Positions 1 through 19,100 of a stretch of DNA of 64,000 nucleotides are shown here, piece by piece. This DNA is from Oncorhynchus masou masou (taxonomy: Eukaryota; Chordata; Actinopteri; Salmoniformes; Salmonidae). The notes under the pieces were generated by a model that searched no databases, had not been told where the DNA came from, and saw nothing but the letters and a program-made list of their open reading frames with translations. The stretch is taken from NCBI RefSeq assembly GCF_036934945.1, contig NC_088216.1:50242486-50306485 (forward strand), written 5' to 3'. Each line of letters begins with the position of its first letter. Within the stretch, counting starts at the first letter, position 1. The position numbers and the translations under genes were made by a program.

Positions 1-7306
<7,306 letters not shown>

Positions 7307-7420
7307 TTTACCCGTTAAAGAGAGAGCTTGACAGTGAAATGAGTTCCTCTGGAGCTGTGGGCTTTATTGCCAAGTGGCTGCCCTACAGTAGAGCTGAGGT
7401 GTGGGTTGGAGATGGGTGGG
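7307..7420 (-). promoter_or_regulatory. ptgis: Probable ptgis 5' UTR and core promoter region
   Basis: Directly upstream of the ptgis ATG. On the minus strand an AATAAAG TATA-like motif (complement of 7362-7368) lies about 60 bp from the ATG. This is suggestive only: no transcript start can be seen. Confidence 0.3.
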
Positions 7421-8262
7421 GATTGTGACAGGTGTGTGTCATCTTAGATTCTATCTGTCACAGAACAGACACTGGGAGCTCTGCCAACAAGTTTTCTGCA
7501 TAACAAAAAGGGAACTGAAATTAAAATCTCACAACGAGTTTGTCAATAATTATTTTGTTTGTCTATTTTAATATTTTTCAAGGCGGCGTTGGTCCTTCTC
7601 TGCAGTTATTCCTCACAGAAAAGTACCTTGAATTAAGCATCTCCACACATTAGTGTGTGAACAAAGGGAATTCAAAGTCCTCTATGAGTGTTTCTCAATC
7701 ATTATCTTTATGAAATCCCAGTTAGTCCTATAATTATAGATCTTTGGTCTTTCTATTGCACTTGTTCCTGATAATGAAACTACCCAATCTGAAGCATCTC
7801 TCCTCTGTTGACTTATTCTGTTGAATAGGTTACATATAGTACATAGTATCACTCGGTCACCAGAGTAAGAACATTCCATTAGAATGAGAGAACCTAAGTA
7901 AATGGACTCTTCTTACTGTTGTATAGTTCTTGTAAAGACACGCCTCCCTTTCTACTCGGCTGTTTACCTTTTTTTCCCCCACACTCATTTTCAGCAATAA
8001 ATCTTTGCAGCAAGGATTTCCACTGTCTTGAGAACAGAGTTATTTCCTGACAGTTATTTCCTGTCTGTTTGACAAATGGATGTTCATTTCGCTGCCATTG
8101 AACACCACACCAACCACAGGCGTTTTTTTTTGTCACATACATGTTGATTAAACTGACATCCCACACAAAAATGGAACAAGCACTGTTCAAATGACACAAT
8201 AATGAATTTCCCCTGAAATTTTTACCACCACAGCTATTCACCATAGAAACGTACCTACAGGT
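7421..8262. other. Intergenic, nothing recognised
   Basis: Upstream flank of ptgis. Short open frames on the minus strand (such as 7894-8319) have no domain and overlap the start of a MITE. Confidence 0.55.
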
Positions 8263-8524
8263 GTAGAATCTTAATTTGAGGCAGTTTGCTACAGCAGAAA
8301 AATGATCCTGCAGCAACATAAAATGTGAAATAATTAATGGACATTTTTTTTGTAGGAGTTAATACATTTTTCTTAAGGACAAATCAAGCCTGCCATTTTA
8401 AAGTGTAAATGACAATCGTTAGAAGCCTTTTTAAACCTTCAATACAATATACGTTTGCATTTCCTGCAATGCAGGAACATACCAAGAAACAAAATAGTGG
8501 CCAAATTAAGATGCTACATCTGTA
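8263..8524. repeat. MITE with TACAGGTGTAG / CTACATCTGTA ends
   Basis: The left end TACAGGTGTAGAATCTTAAT and the right end ATTAAGATGCTACATCTGTA are reverse complements apart from a few bases. The interior includes the palindromic TTTCCTGCAATGCAGGAA. About 262 bp, AT-rich and non-coding. Confidence 0.85.
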
Positions 8525-10050
8525 GTTTCACTTCCCTAATACACTTGCAAGTTTGAAAATTGATATCTGTTTACATAAAGGCCTAATCCTGCTAACTACT
8601 CAGCAGCATAAACATGGACACGTCTTCTCAACTCAAACACACATATAGATGAGTTTGAATATGTGAAAAGCAACATTATTTACATAGAGTGGGAGATATC
8701 CTCTTTAGACTCCTTGGCTGAGGTTCTGTTTTCGGCTGAGTGTACTGTGGTGTGTACTGTGGTATGTTCTGCCACTGGCCTGTGTGCTGTGCGCATTTGT
8801 CATGCAGAAGTTTCCACATAAAGCATATTCTGTGAGTGTATTCTCCCCTCAGCAGAGGGCTGACTGATAATGGCTGGCTATGTAAGCACGTACAGCACTG
8901 ACATACAGTAGGGCACTGGGAAATGTCTTGCTTTTTATCCACATCAATAATTTCCCCAAATCAATATCAGGAAATCAATTACATACGCTGATGAAAAACT
9001 TGTGTATGATAAAGACTACTGTATGTAGAGGGAAGTAAGGGATTCATAGATAGCCTAAACCTATAGCAAGGCAAGGACTTAGACATGTGATAATATGGTG
9101 ATATAATAGAGTCTACTATTCCCACAAGACAACACCCAATTCCTTTGTTCTTTGGAGCAATCACAGCAAACGTTGACATTGCAAAAAGTACACTGGGATT
9201 ATAAAATGTTATATTTTTAGAACTTATTTTTGGAACATCTTCAAACAGTCGAGTCAATGAAGCACTAATACAATAGGGAGAGCTATTTAAAATGTAACCG
9301 AGTTGACTTTGAGGCCGGTTGCCACTGAGACATAGTATTACACTTTGCTAAGAGGCCCTGTGGAGGTTCCCGAGATAACACTGTCAGTGAAGAAGAATAC
9401 TACTGTCACTTAATGCGGTTATGTGCAGTCATGGAAAGGGGTGGGCTCATAAGAGCAGAACATGTGTCTGTGTCTGCAGTGAACCGTTGCTGGTCAATGT
9501 ACTGTGTTTGGTATAATGTGCATTGTGCACACTGTATTCAACTCTGAACGTAGCACAGCAAGAGGAGGTTACTACACACCTAGGAAAATGTATACGCCCA
9601 GCAAATGTTCGGCAATCTGCTGTTTTAGAATTGTTTTGATTGTGTCCTATGCTTAATATTTCCTACGAGGAAATCCAAGTAATAAAGTTATCACTACAAA
9701 ATCTTGATTGAAAAGTTATTGACTTCAATCTCAATAATACCGTGGATAGATCAGCATCAAATCAGTGCTATAGTAACGTTAATGTAAACGTGACAGATTC
9801 CACCCCATACTGAAAGGAGAGGAGACAAATTACAGTCTTGTGTCTTTGTCATAGTTTTTCAACCTAAAGTGATCTACATCTGGCAGTGTTTCCGTTTGTC
9901 TAATCTATCAGTGTTACTGTCCCAGGGGTCAGTTCAGGGTCAGTCATTAAAAGCCTGGGTGTCTCGAATGGCCCACCTCAGGGGTTAAAGGTTGTCATAT
10001 TACCCGAGCCTGGCTGTAATTGAAAAAATTACAAGCTGTCAAATTCTTGC
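8525..10050. other. Intergenic, nothing recognised
   Basis: No coding segment or repeat family that I recognise; open frames are below 95 codons and lack domains. Confidence 0.55.
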
Positions 10051-10240
10051 TTAATCTGTCCTTGCTGTTGTCTGCTCCTGAGCAAGGCAGTTAATCCACT
10101 GAAGATGTGGATGTTGGCAGCCCCCCGCACCTCTCTGATCCAGAGGGGTTGTTGGGTTACATGTGGAAGACACTTTTCAGTTGAATACATTCAGTTGGAC
10201 AACAGACTAGGTACCCCCCTCTCCCTTTCCATTGTTCCCT
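10051..10240. repeat. SINE 3'-part fragment
   Basis: It contains CTGAGCAAGGCAGTTAATCC, a run of GCAGCCCCCCGCACC and TTCAGTTGAATACATTCAGT, a combination I recognise from salmonid tRNA-derived SINE bodies. The tRNA-like head is not visible. It abuts the next SINE fragment. Confidence 0.6.
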
Positions 10241-10242
10241 AA

Positions 10243-10424
10243 ATCCAGGCTGTATCACAACATGGCGCAATTGGGAGTCCCATAGAGAGGCACACAACTG
10301 GCCCATGATCGTCTGGGTTTGGCCGGTGTAGGCAGTCATGGTAAATAAGAATTTGTTCTTAACTGACTTGCCTAGTTAAATAAAGGTTAAATGTAAAATA
10401 ATAATAATAATAATAATAATAATT
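10243..10424 (+). repeat. SlmI-like SINE, 3' half, with (AAT)n tail
   Basis: It starts inside the SINE (AGGCTGTATCACAACATGGC) and runs through GGGAGTCCCATAGAGAGGC and GTCTGGGTTTGGCCGG to GAATTTGTTCTTAACTGACT and TAGTTAAATAAAGGTTAAAT, then an (AAT)n tail. The tRNA-related head with A and B boxes is missing. Confidence 0.8.
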
Positions 10425-10448
10425 TGAATTTCCAAAAAAGCTCATTGG

Positions 10449-11009
10449 TGGAGAGTCATACCTAATCTAAAAGTAAAGATACCTTAATAGAAAATGACTC
10501 GAGTGAAAGTGGAAGTCAACCAGTAAAATACTACTTGAGTAAAAGTCTAAAAGTATTTTGTTTTAAATATACTTAATTATCAAAAGTAAGTGGAATTGCT
10601 AATATATACTTAAGTATCAAAAGTAAAAATAAAAGTATAAATCATTTCAACTTTCTTATATTAAGCAAACCAGACGGCCCAATTGTTTTCATACTTTTTA
10701 ATTGACGGATAGCCAGGGGCACACTCTAGCACTGAGATATAATTTACAAACAAAGCATTTATTGTGAGTGATTCTGCCAGATCTAAGGCAGTAGGGATGA
10801 CCAGGGATGTTTGAATTGGTTAAAAAGCCACTTTTGGGTGTCAGGGAAAATGTATAGAGTAAAAAGTACATTCTTTTCTTTTGGAATGTAGGGAAGTAAA
10901 ACTAAAAGTTGCTAAAAATACAAATAGTAAAGAAAAGTATAGATATCCCCCAAAAAACAACGTAAGTAGTAAATTAAAGTATTTTTACTTAAGTACTTTA
11001 CATCACTGG
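10449..11009. repeat. hAT-like non-autonomous element
   Basis: About 560 bp rich in AAGTA and TACTT motifs with partly inverted ends: ACCTTAATAGAAAATGACTC near the left, TTTTTACTTAAGTACTTTAC near the right. The interior has AAGCAAACCAGACGGCCCAA and GATAGCCAGGGGCACACTC. I recognise this as a widespread salmonid repeat; the superfamily is inferred, and there is no transposase. Confidence 0.65.
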
Positions 11010-11090
11010 TCTTAAAACACTTATTACAGTAGAGGTTGACCAGCATTTCTCCCAAAGAGGCCCATGAATGAATGAATTACTCAGAATGCG

Positions 11091-11187
11091 TCCCAAATAG
11101 CACCCTAATCCCAATAGTGCACTATGTTTGACCAGAGTCCTATGGGTCTTGGTTAAAGGTACTGTAGTGCACAAAATACGGAATAGG
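11091..11187. repeat. Palindromic MITE, copy 1 (CACCCTA...GTGCACTA family)
   Basis: A degraded copy of the short foldback repeat seen best at 32029-32106: CCCAAATAGCACCCTAATCC, AGTGCACTATGTTTGACCAG, then GTAGTGCACAAAATACGGAA. Confidence 0.7.
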
Positions 11188-11641
11188 TTTACATTTGGAT
11201 GCAGCCACTGAATGAGAAATGGACAATGGAGCCTTGTTGGGCCTCAAGAACAGCGATGATGCTATCGTTTCCCAGGCTCCTTCGCTGCAATGCCTTTGGG
11301 ATCAGAGTTGAGTTAGAAGAGTTTGGGGGTTCCCCCGGTTTGGAAAAGAGAAGATTCTCCTTCAAGAGTCACAAAAATGGTATTTGCAAATGCATGGTGA
11401 TACATCTTGCATCTTGGCTAAGTTCAAAGTCCTGTTGATGGCTGCCACAGGCTAATATCTGTTTCCAAGTGTCTGAAAGAATTCACTTCTAGAAATACCA
11501 CTCTGGAACCATACGAGTTCATACAGTATACAGTGCCACTGTCAACGTAGCATTCTGATTTCGATCCTTTCCTTTGCTGTGAAACCCTTCAGTGCATTAC
11601 TGTTTATTTTGGACGACATTAAAAATAAGACTTAAAAAAAA

Positions 11642-11828
11642 AATATATATATATATTGTCATTTAGCAGACACTCTTATCCAGAGCGACTTACAGGAGCA
11701 ATTAGGGTTAAGTGCCTTGCTTAAGCTTTGCTTAAGGGCACATTGACAGAGCCTTGGCAGCTTGGTGATTCTAACCAGCAACCTTTCAGTTACTGACCCG
11801 CCGCTCTAACCGCTAGGCTACCTGCCAC
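11642..11828 (-). repeat. tRNA-derived SINE
   Basis: On the minus strand it starts AGGTGGCAGGTAGCCTAGCG GTTAGAGC (tRNA A-box-like), then AAAGGTTGCTGGTTAGAATC (B-box-like). It ends with TCTGGATAAGAGTGTCTGCT AAATGAC, the tail shared by many fish SINEs and LINEs, and (AT)n. Non-functional as a tRNA. Confidence 0.8.
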
Positions 11829-12600
11829 CTACCGTGAATACCTTTACCCGGAGTTAAATATTATACCATGCAGGAATGCAATTCTAGCAAACTCCACATA
11901 TTATCAGTAGACACAAACCTTCAGACAATACAAAATATGTTAAACATGTCTGTACACATATATCCACATATGATCCTGTGCACGAGGATTTGACAATCAG
12001 CAATGGTCAAAAAAAGAACAACTCATGACACAGAATTGGGAAAGTGCAAAGTAATCTTGCTTTACTGGTAAATCTCATCTCCAAACTCTGCCTTTAGAAT
12101 GAAGGCCACGAAGAAATGTGAGTCATTCAGCCACAATGAAGGCTCATGCTTGGCTTGCTGAATAATACCTTCCAGCAGAGAGACAAGAAAAACCTTTAAT
12201 CTTTCCGTTTAGTCATAGCAATAATAATAACATTAATTCTGTGTCATTGACAATGTTTGTTAAGTTATGACTGCCAAGGCTGTTGAATTATGAAACATAC
12301 AAATATTATCCAACATTTAAACAATGTTGATATTATAATTGGCCTACAACAGTATAGCCCTCTCTTCTGTTATGAGGGTTGTATTCAGAGGGCTGCATTG
12401 GTGTCTATAAAGCAGCCTGCAAATGTAGGTATTTTACGCCATAATTTCCAGGTCACCAGTGTCTGTGCTAACGATGATGTGCCTCTTTCAATCTCATCAT
12501 TTTCAAATCTGTCACCATATATCAGCAACACTCTTAAATTGCTTTGTCACCACGTGCATAACCACTGTACTGTAATGATCCTTTGCATGTGCGTAAGTGT
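11829..12600. other. Intergenic, nothing recognised
   Basis: The 118-codon frame at 12290-12646 shows no domain and ends in G-rich low-complexity sequence; I do not call it a gene. Confidence 0.5.
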
Positions 12601-13093
12601 GGGAGTGTGGGTGAGGGGAGGGGAGGGGTGTGTGGGAGGAGTCTGAGATCACTTTTGCATCCAACTCTTGCTGCAGCAGACAGAGACCTCGCTAGAAAAA
12701 GGGTGGCTGGAAAGGCGTATGGAAAATTGCACGATGCGATTCTTGCTCATGCACCCCACTGCAAGGCAGTGTTTATATTGAAACATATCATTTACCAAAT
12801 GTAATATATTTGGATTCTTCATATTGTGTTGTTCTTGGGACATTCAAAAATGTTATGTTGAGGAAAGAGGGGAGTTGTCCAGATCTGTTTGGCACCTTTT
12901 AACCAGTTCAACGTCGCCTTGATCGCTGTACAACCTCAAGTGCATTTTGAGACCCTGGAAATCTCTGAAACGCATGTAGCCCTCCCTGCTTCACGCATTT
13001 GACGGTCTTTGCCGAAGAGATTTGTAGGCTAGGATACTTTGTGGTGTCGCGAGGCGAGGTGTATAGGTTTCCGTCATCTATTCCTAAAGAATC
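12601..13093 (+). promoter_or_regulatory. srgap3: Probable srgap3 5' UTR and promoter region
   Basis: The sequence just before the srgap3 start codon is less AT-rich than its surroundings. It holds four G runs at 12615-12636 (a possible G-quadruplex) and several CpGs near 13040-13060. No TATA box is evident. An in-frame TAA at 13085-13087, two codons before the ATG, shows that the reading frame cannot extend upstream. Confidence 0.4.
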
Positions 13094-13160
13094 ATGTCAT
13101 CTCATACGAGAGTCAAGAAGGACAAGGAGATTATTGGGGATTACGAGACTCAAGTGAAAG
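13094..13160 (+). CDS. srgap3: srgap3 exon 1 (start codon)
   Basis: It encodes MSSHTRVKKDKEIIGDYETQ VK plus one base of a Glu codon; donor AAAG|GTTGGT. The start is fixed by an in-frame TAA two codons upstream (13085-13087) and by the family N-terminus MSSxxxxKKDKEII. Confidence 0.93.
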
Positions 13161-16100
13161 GTTGGTATTTCCTAATCTAATTGCTTGTGTTTTGATGGTC
13201 TTCATTCAAAATGTTTGAAAATCGACATAGAGCCATGAAAAACTGCAAAGCTCTCATTTAAAACCCCTAAAGTAGGCTACGATGTTGTCAGATCGTGATA
13301 TGCATGTTCAAATACTTTTTTACCTGGCCAAAGTATTATATTGCCTGCAAAAAAGGGGAAGTACGAATTTTCTATGCACTGCAAAAATGAACGTGGACCA
13401 GAATGACGTGCTCTCGCTACTATTTATTGTTTCTGCTGCGAGGAATCACCATATTCAGAGAATGATTTAGATTTATTTGCAGATAATCGTTTTTAAACAA
13501 CACAAAAAACAGTAACAGTATGCAAATCAGGGAGCCAAATGAACGGCTCTTTATGTGATTCACCATTTCGCGAACGACCCAACGGTGGAGTAGACACTTG
13601 CATAACTTGTAATTCGAGAGTGAATTACATTAATGGCACCAACAGCATGTTTTTAGTTTATCTTGAACAGAGGCATTTCTTATGCGAATATTTTGGGCCG
13701 TTTTTTGTGAATATATGGTCAGGAGGTCCCAGTAGCCAAATAAACATACATTTCCAACAGATAACTCTTATTCAACATAATTTGGGTAAAATCTCCGCAC
13801 AATGCACTTTACGTGAGTAGGTCTACTGATGTATGGATACTTCAGACATTCCGACAGAATAGTGAAAATGCATAACACCACATTATGCAGCATTAACATG
13901 TTAAACAATATGTGACGAAAGTTATTGTGAATGTATCCTTAACAAGGGAAATATTATAACGTGTGTGAGAGAGGTTAAGGACAGCAGCACCGCTCATTCA
14001 GATAGCTCGTCTCTCAAGCAAGGCCAGGTTGTCTTCATTGTAGATAATTTAATACATTGAGATAGGCAGCCAAATTCTGATATATTTTTCACTAACTGGT
14101 ATTTTGACCAATCAGACCAGGTCGATAGGAGCGGATGTGATTGCTGCGTTCATAACCAAGCTGGACGGTGGTAATTACCAGCTGTGACGTCGTAAATACC
14201 AGTTGGATGCATTCAAGTGCTTTGAACTCGTTGAGAAACGCCAATTGTCAACTAGCCCCGTCAACCATAAACTAAAAGTACAGCTGTGATGTTTATAAAC
14301 ACATTAAGGTGTTCAAAAACCATATTAGTAGATTGCTTTTTATAACTAATGTTTTACATTTAACTGCCAAAAACGCTGCAATCGAGGTCATTTCCGAAGA
14401 AGGTGATGTCAGAGGTCAGCATGTGGGAGGAGAAGAAGCTCGGATGACAGATGAGTTTCCCACCAGTAATTACGAGTTGGAGGGGTGTTCAAGTTGATTT
14501 TTACGAGTTGTATGTGGTAAATATCACCTTCCCACTTGGTTATGAAGACCGCATTAGTGTTTCAGAGACTAAAGGTCATGCCCTCTGACCATTGCAGTGG
14601 ATCATCATGATGATGCATCACCACCTTTTCACGTTAGGGTAATTTCAGTAGGATAATTCCTCTAATAATGGGGTTGTTCCATATGATTTCAATCACTTTC
14701 TGACTGCACCCCTTTTGATTTAATCAAAACCTTCCATACCTGTTGGCCCAAGGTCGAAATGATCAGAAAGTGACTTTTTGGACCTGAATGCCAAAACATT
14801 CAGGAGATAGAGATGCTCTTTATTTAAAGTTTATTAACAGGGTTATCAAAATATTCTCATATCTTGGGATTTTTTAGTGGAAAAAAATTTGTTCATTTTT
14901 TTTTACCATTATTAACGTCAATTATCTTAAAGGTTTGTGTTGTGCCTGTCATCGATTGAGACACAGCATGCTCTAGAATACAGGGTGGGTGTCATTTCAA
15001 TTATATAAATATAATTCATAGAATAGACCTCTCTCTTCAGACAACTGCGTTTTAGCTGGTACACCCTTTAAATATAAATTCAATTGAACATTTAATTCCC
15101 AATTACTATCAGAAACATGGCCACTGGTCCATCCACTGTCAAATGTCCAATTGAATGCGAATGTCTATTGTATTACCTAAACTGTACAAAAATATAAACA
15201 CAACATGTAAAATGTTAGTTTCATGAGCTGATATAAAAGATCCCTGAAATTTTCCATAAGCATAAAAAGCTTATTTCTCTCATTTTGTGCACACATTTGT
15301 TTACACCCCTGTTAGTGAGCATTTCTCATTTACCAAGATAATCCATCCACCTGACAGGTGTGGTATATCAAGAAGCTGATTAAACAGAACGATCATTACA
15401 CAGGTGCACCTTGTGCTGGGGACAATAAAAGGCCACTCAAATGTGCAGTTTTGTCACACAGCACAATGCCATAGATGTCTTAATTTTTGAAGGAGCATGC
15501 AATTGGCATGCTGACTGCAGGAATGTCCACCCGAGCTTTTGCCAGAGAATTGGATGTTAATTTCTCTACCATAAGCTGCCTCCAACATGGGTTTTAGATA
15601 ATTTGGCAGTATGTCCAACCAGCCTCACAACCACAGACCACGTTTATAGGGTCGTATGGGCAAGCGGTTTGTTGACGTCAATGTTGTGAACAGAGTGCCC
15701 CATGGTGGCGGTGGGGTTATTGTATTGGCAGGCATAAGCTATGGACAACAAACCAATTGTATTTTATCGGTCGCAGTTTGAATGCACAGCGATACCGTGA
15801 CAAGATCCTGGGGCCCATCATCATGCCATTCATCCGCTGCCATCAGCTCATGTTTCAGCATAATAATACACGGGCCCATGTCACAAGGATCTGTACACAA
15901 TTCCTGGAAGCTGAAAATGTCCCAGTTCTTCCATCGCCTGCATACTCCAAACATGTCACCCATTGAGCACGTTTGGGATGCTCTGGATCAACATGTATGA
16001 CAGCGTGTTCCAGTTCCCGCCAATATCCAACAACTTTTGCACAGCCATTGAAGAGGATTGGGGCAACAATCCACAGGCCACAATCAACAACCAGATCAAC

Positions 16101-19100
16101 TCTATGCGAAGGAGATGTGTTGCACTGTATGAGGCAAATGGTGGTCACAGCAGATACTGACCAAAAAACTACAGTATCTGTGACCAACAGATGCATATCT
16201 GTATCAACAGTCATGTGAAATCCATAGATTAGGACCTCATTTATTTATTTCAATTGACTGATTTCCTTATATGAACTGTAATTCAGTAAAATCTTTGAAA
16301 TTGTTGTATGTTGCTTTTTATACATTTGTTCAGTATAGATTGCTCGGATTTCAATAACTTATGGAGGATTGACAGTTTAATTTATAACAATGGGTTTTCC
16401 AACTTAAAGATGCAATGTGCAGAAATCCCTCCATTTTCTGGTTGCTGAAGTTCAAATAGTCAGTATATGTGACAAAACAAGCAAGCACAGTGTAGAGCCT
16501 TCAAACATTTTTCTCTGGACCTCAAAGCCGGTTCCATTGCATTTTTTTCATTGTTTCCCTGTAATCAAGGACTGATTTAGACCTGAGACATCAGGTGTGT
16601 GCAATTAATAATCAGGTAGAACAGAAAACCAGCAGGCTCTGGACCGCATAGGGTAAGAGTTCAATACCTCTGGTGAAGAGAATCATTGTACCATCTAAAC
16701 GGCTGTGAAATATCTTTTCCATAACTCAAAATATTGTATTTTCAATTGTTTGAAGCTGGTGTACAAAACCGAAAGTAAAAGATGCAAAAACAACATTTTA
16801 ATAAACGGGAAGCATAACATTTGTGGAAATAGAATAGATCTACTGCTTCTCAGACTTGCTTTCAATGAGACGGACAAATCTATAACTCACATTTCCATGG
16901 AAGTTACATATTGCAGCTTTAAGTCAACATTCTGTGATGTGTGGACCCCCAACCATCTTTGTGGTACCATTTGAAAGTAGACATTTTTAATTGTATTCAC
17001 ATGTTAGTACATTTATCAGCAAAAACATGATACCCACCCTGTATTCAAGAGTATGCTGTGTCTCAATCGATGGTGGGCACAAGACAAACACCTCAGATTT
17101 TGTAAAATATGTTTTTTTTCTACAACATATTTGATCATGAAAAATATCTGAGTTTAGATTTTTAGATAATTGACTTTAAACAAACAAAAAATACAATTGT
17201 GTTTTTCTCATTTGACGACCCAGTTTGTAAGTTATAAATAATTTGAAAGCGTAACTGTTTATATTTTCCAGTGATGAAGACAGATGTCTCATGAAGGGGT
17301 AAGGTATGCAACATGGGTCAATATTGAGCACCTCTCTCCTGAATATTTTGGCATTTTAGGTCCAAAAAGTCACTTTCTGACCACTTCTACCATGGGCAAA
17401 CATATATGGAAAGTTTGTTCAAATCAAAAGGGGTAGAGTCAGAAAGTGATTGAAGTCATATGGAACGACTCAATGTCCATCTTTTCAAATGCTACTTGTC
17501 ACATGCGCTGAATACAGGTGTAGTAGACCTTACAGTAAAATGCTTACTTACAAGACCTTAACCAGCAATGCAGTTTTAAGAAAAATAAGTGTTAAGTAAA
17601 AAATGGAGAATTAAAAGTAACAAATAGACAGCAGCAGTAAAATAACAATAGCGAGGCTATATGCAGTGGGTACAGAGTCAATGTGTGGGGGCACCGGTTA
17701 GTCGAGGTAATATGTACATGGAGGTAGAGTTATTAAGGTGAGTATGCATAGATAATAATAGAGAGTAGCAGCAGCGTAAAAGAGGGGTCTGGGTAGCCAG
17801 TTGATTAGCTGTTATAGAGTCTTATGGCTTGGGGATAGGAGCTGTTAAGAAGCCTTTTGGACCTAGACTTGGTGCTCCGGTACCCCATGCTGTGTGGTAG
17901 CATAGAGAACAGTCCATGACTAGGGTGTCTGGAGTCTTTGACCATTTTTAGGGCCTTGCTCTGACACCGCCTGGTATAGAGGTCCTAGATGGCAGGAAGC
18001 TTGACCCCAGTGATGTACTGGGCCGTACGCACTACCCCCTGTAGTGCCTTATGGTCGGAGGCCGAGCAATTGCCATACCAGGCAGTGATGCAACTAGTCA
18101 GGATGCTCTCGATGGTGCAACTGTGGAAATTTTTGAGGATCTGAGGACCCATGCCAAATCTTTTCAGTCTCCTGAGTGGCAATACGCCCTCTTCACGACT
18201 GTTTTAGTGTGTTTGGACCATGCTAGTTTGTTGGTGATGTGGACACCAAGGAACTTGATGCGCTCAACCTGCTCGACTACAGCCCCGTCGATTAGAATGG
18301 GGGCGTGCTCGGTCCTCCTTTTCTTGTAGTCCACAATCATCTCCTTTGTCTTGTTCACATTGAGGGAGAGATGGTTGTCCTTTCACCACACGGCCAGGTT
18401 TCTGACCTCCTCCCTAAAGGCTGTCTTGTTGTTGGTAATCAGGCCTACCACTGTTGTGTCATTGGCAAACTTGATGATGGTGTTGGTGTCGTGACTGGCC
18501 GTGCAGTCATGAGTGAACAGGAAGTACAGGAGGGGACTGAGCACGCACCCCTGAGGGGCTCCAGTGTTGAGGATCAGCGTGGCGGCTGTGTTGTTACCTA
18601 CCCTCACCACCTGGGGGCGGCCCGTCAGGAAGTCCAGGATCCAGTTGCAGAGGGAGGTGTTTAGTCCCAGGGTCCTTAGCTTAGTGACGCACTTTGAGAA
18701 CACTATGGTGTTGACCGCAGAGCTGTAGTTAATGAATAGCATTCTCATGTAGGTGTTCCTTTTGTCCAGGTGGGAAAGGGCTGTGTGGAGTGCAGTAGAG
18801 ATTGCATCATCTGTGGATCTGTTTGGGTGGTATGCAAATTGGAGTGGGTTTAGGGTTTCTGGTTAAGATGTTGATGTGAGCCTTCCAAAGCACTTCATGG
18901 CTATGTGAGTGCTATGTATCGGTAGTAATGTAGGCAGGTTAGCTTAGTGTTCTTGGGCACAGGGACTATGGTGGTATTACAGACTTGGACAGGGAGAGGT
19001 TGAAAATGTCAGTGAAGACACTTGCCAGTTGGTCAGAGCATGCTCAGAGTACACGTCCTGGTAATCCATTGGGTCCTGCGGTCTTGTGAATGTTGACCTG

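Larger units (their letters stand above)
14666..17474. mobile_element. Long-inverted-repeat (foldback) element carrying nested insertions
   Basis: The left arm, starting near GTTCCATATGATTTCAATCA, is repeated inverted at the right end (TGATTGAAGTCATATGGAAC). Outer arms (14668-14815 and about 17330-17472) match over roughly 145 bp. Inner arms match again around 14960-15000 (ATCGATTGAGACACAGCATG, then ACAGGGTGGGTGTCAT) and 17030-17080 (ATACCCACCCTGTATTC). The middle of each arm has diverged. The interior holds a Tc1 copy (15180-16335) and a MITE (16404-16922). No transposase of its own is visible. Superfamily unknown. Confidence 0.75.

Noticed and set aside
12290..12804. 118- and 73-codon frames upstream of srgap3
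   Set aside because: No domain, and their ends run through G-rich low-complexity sequence of the probable promoter.
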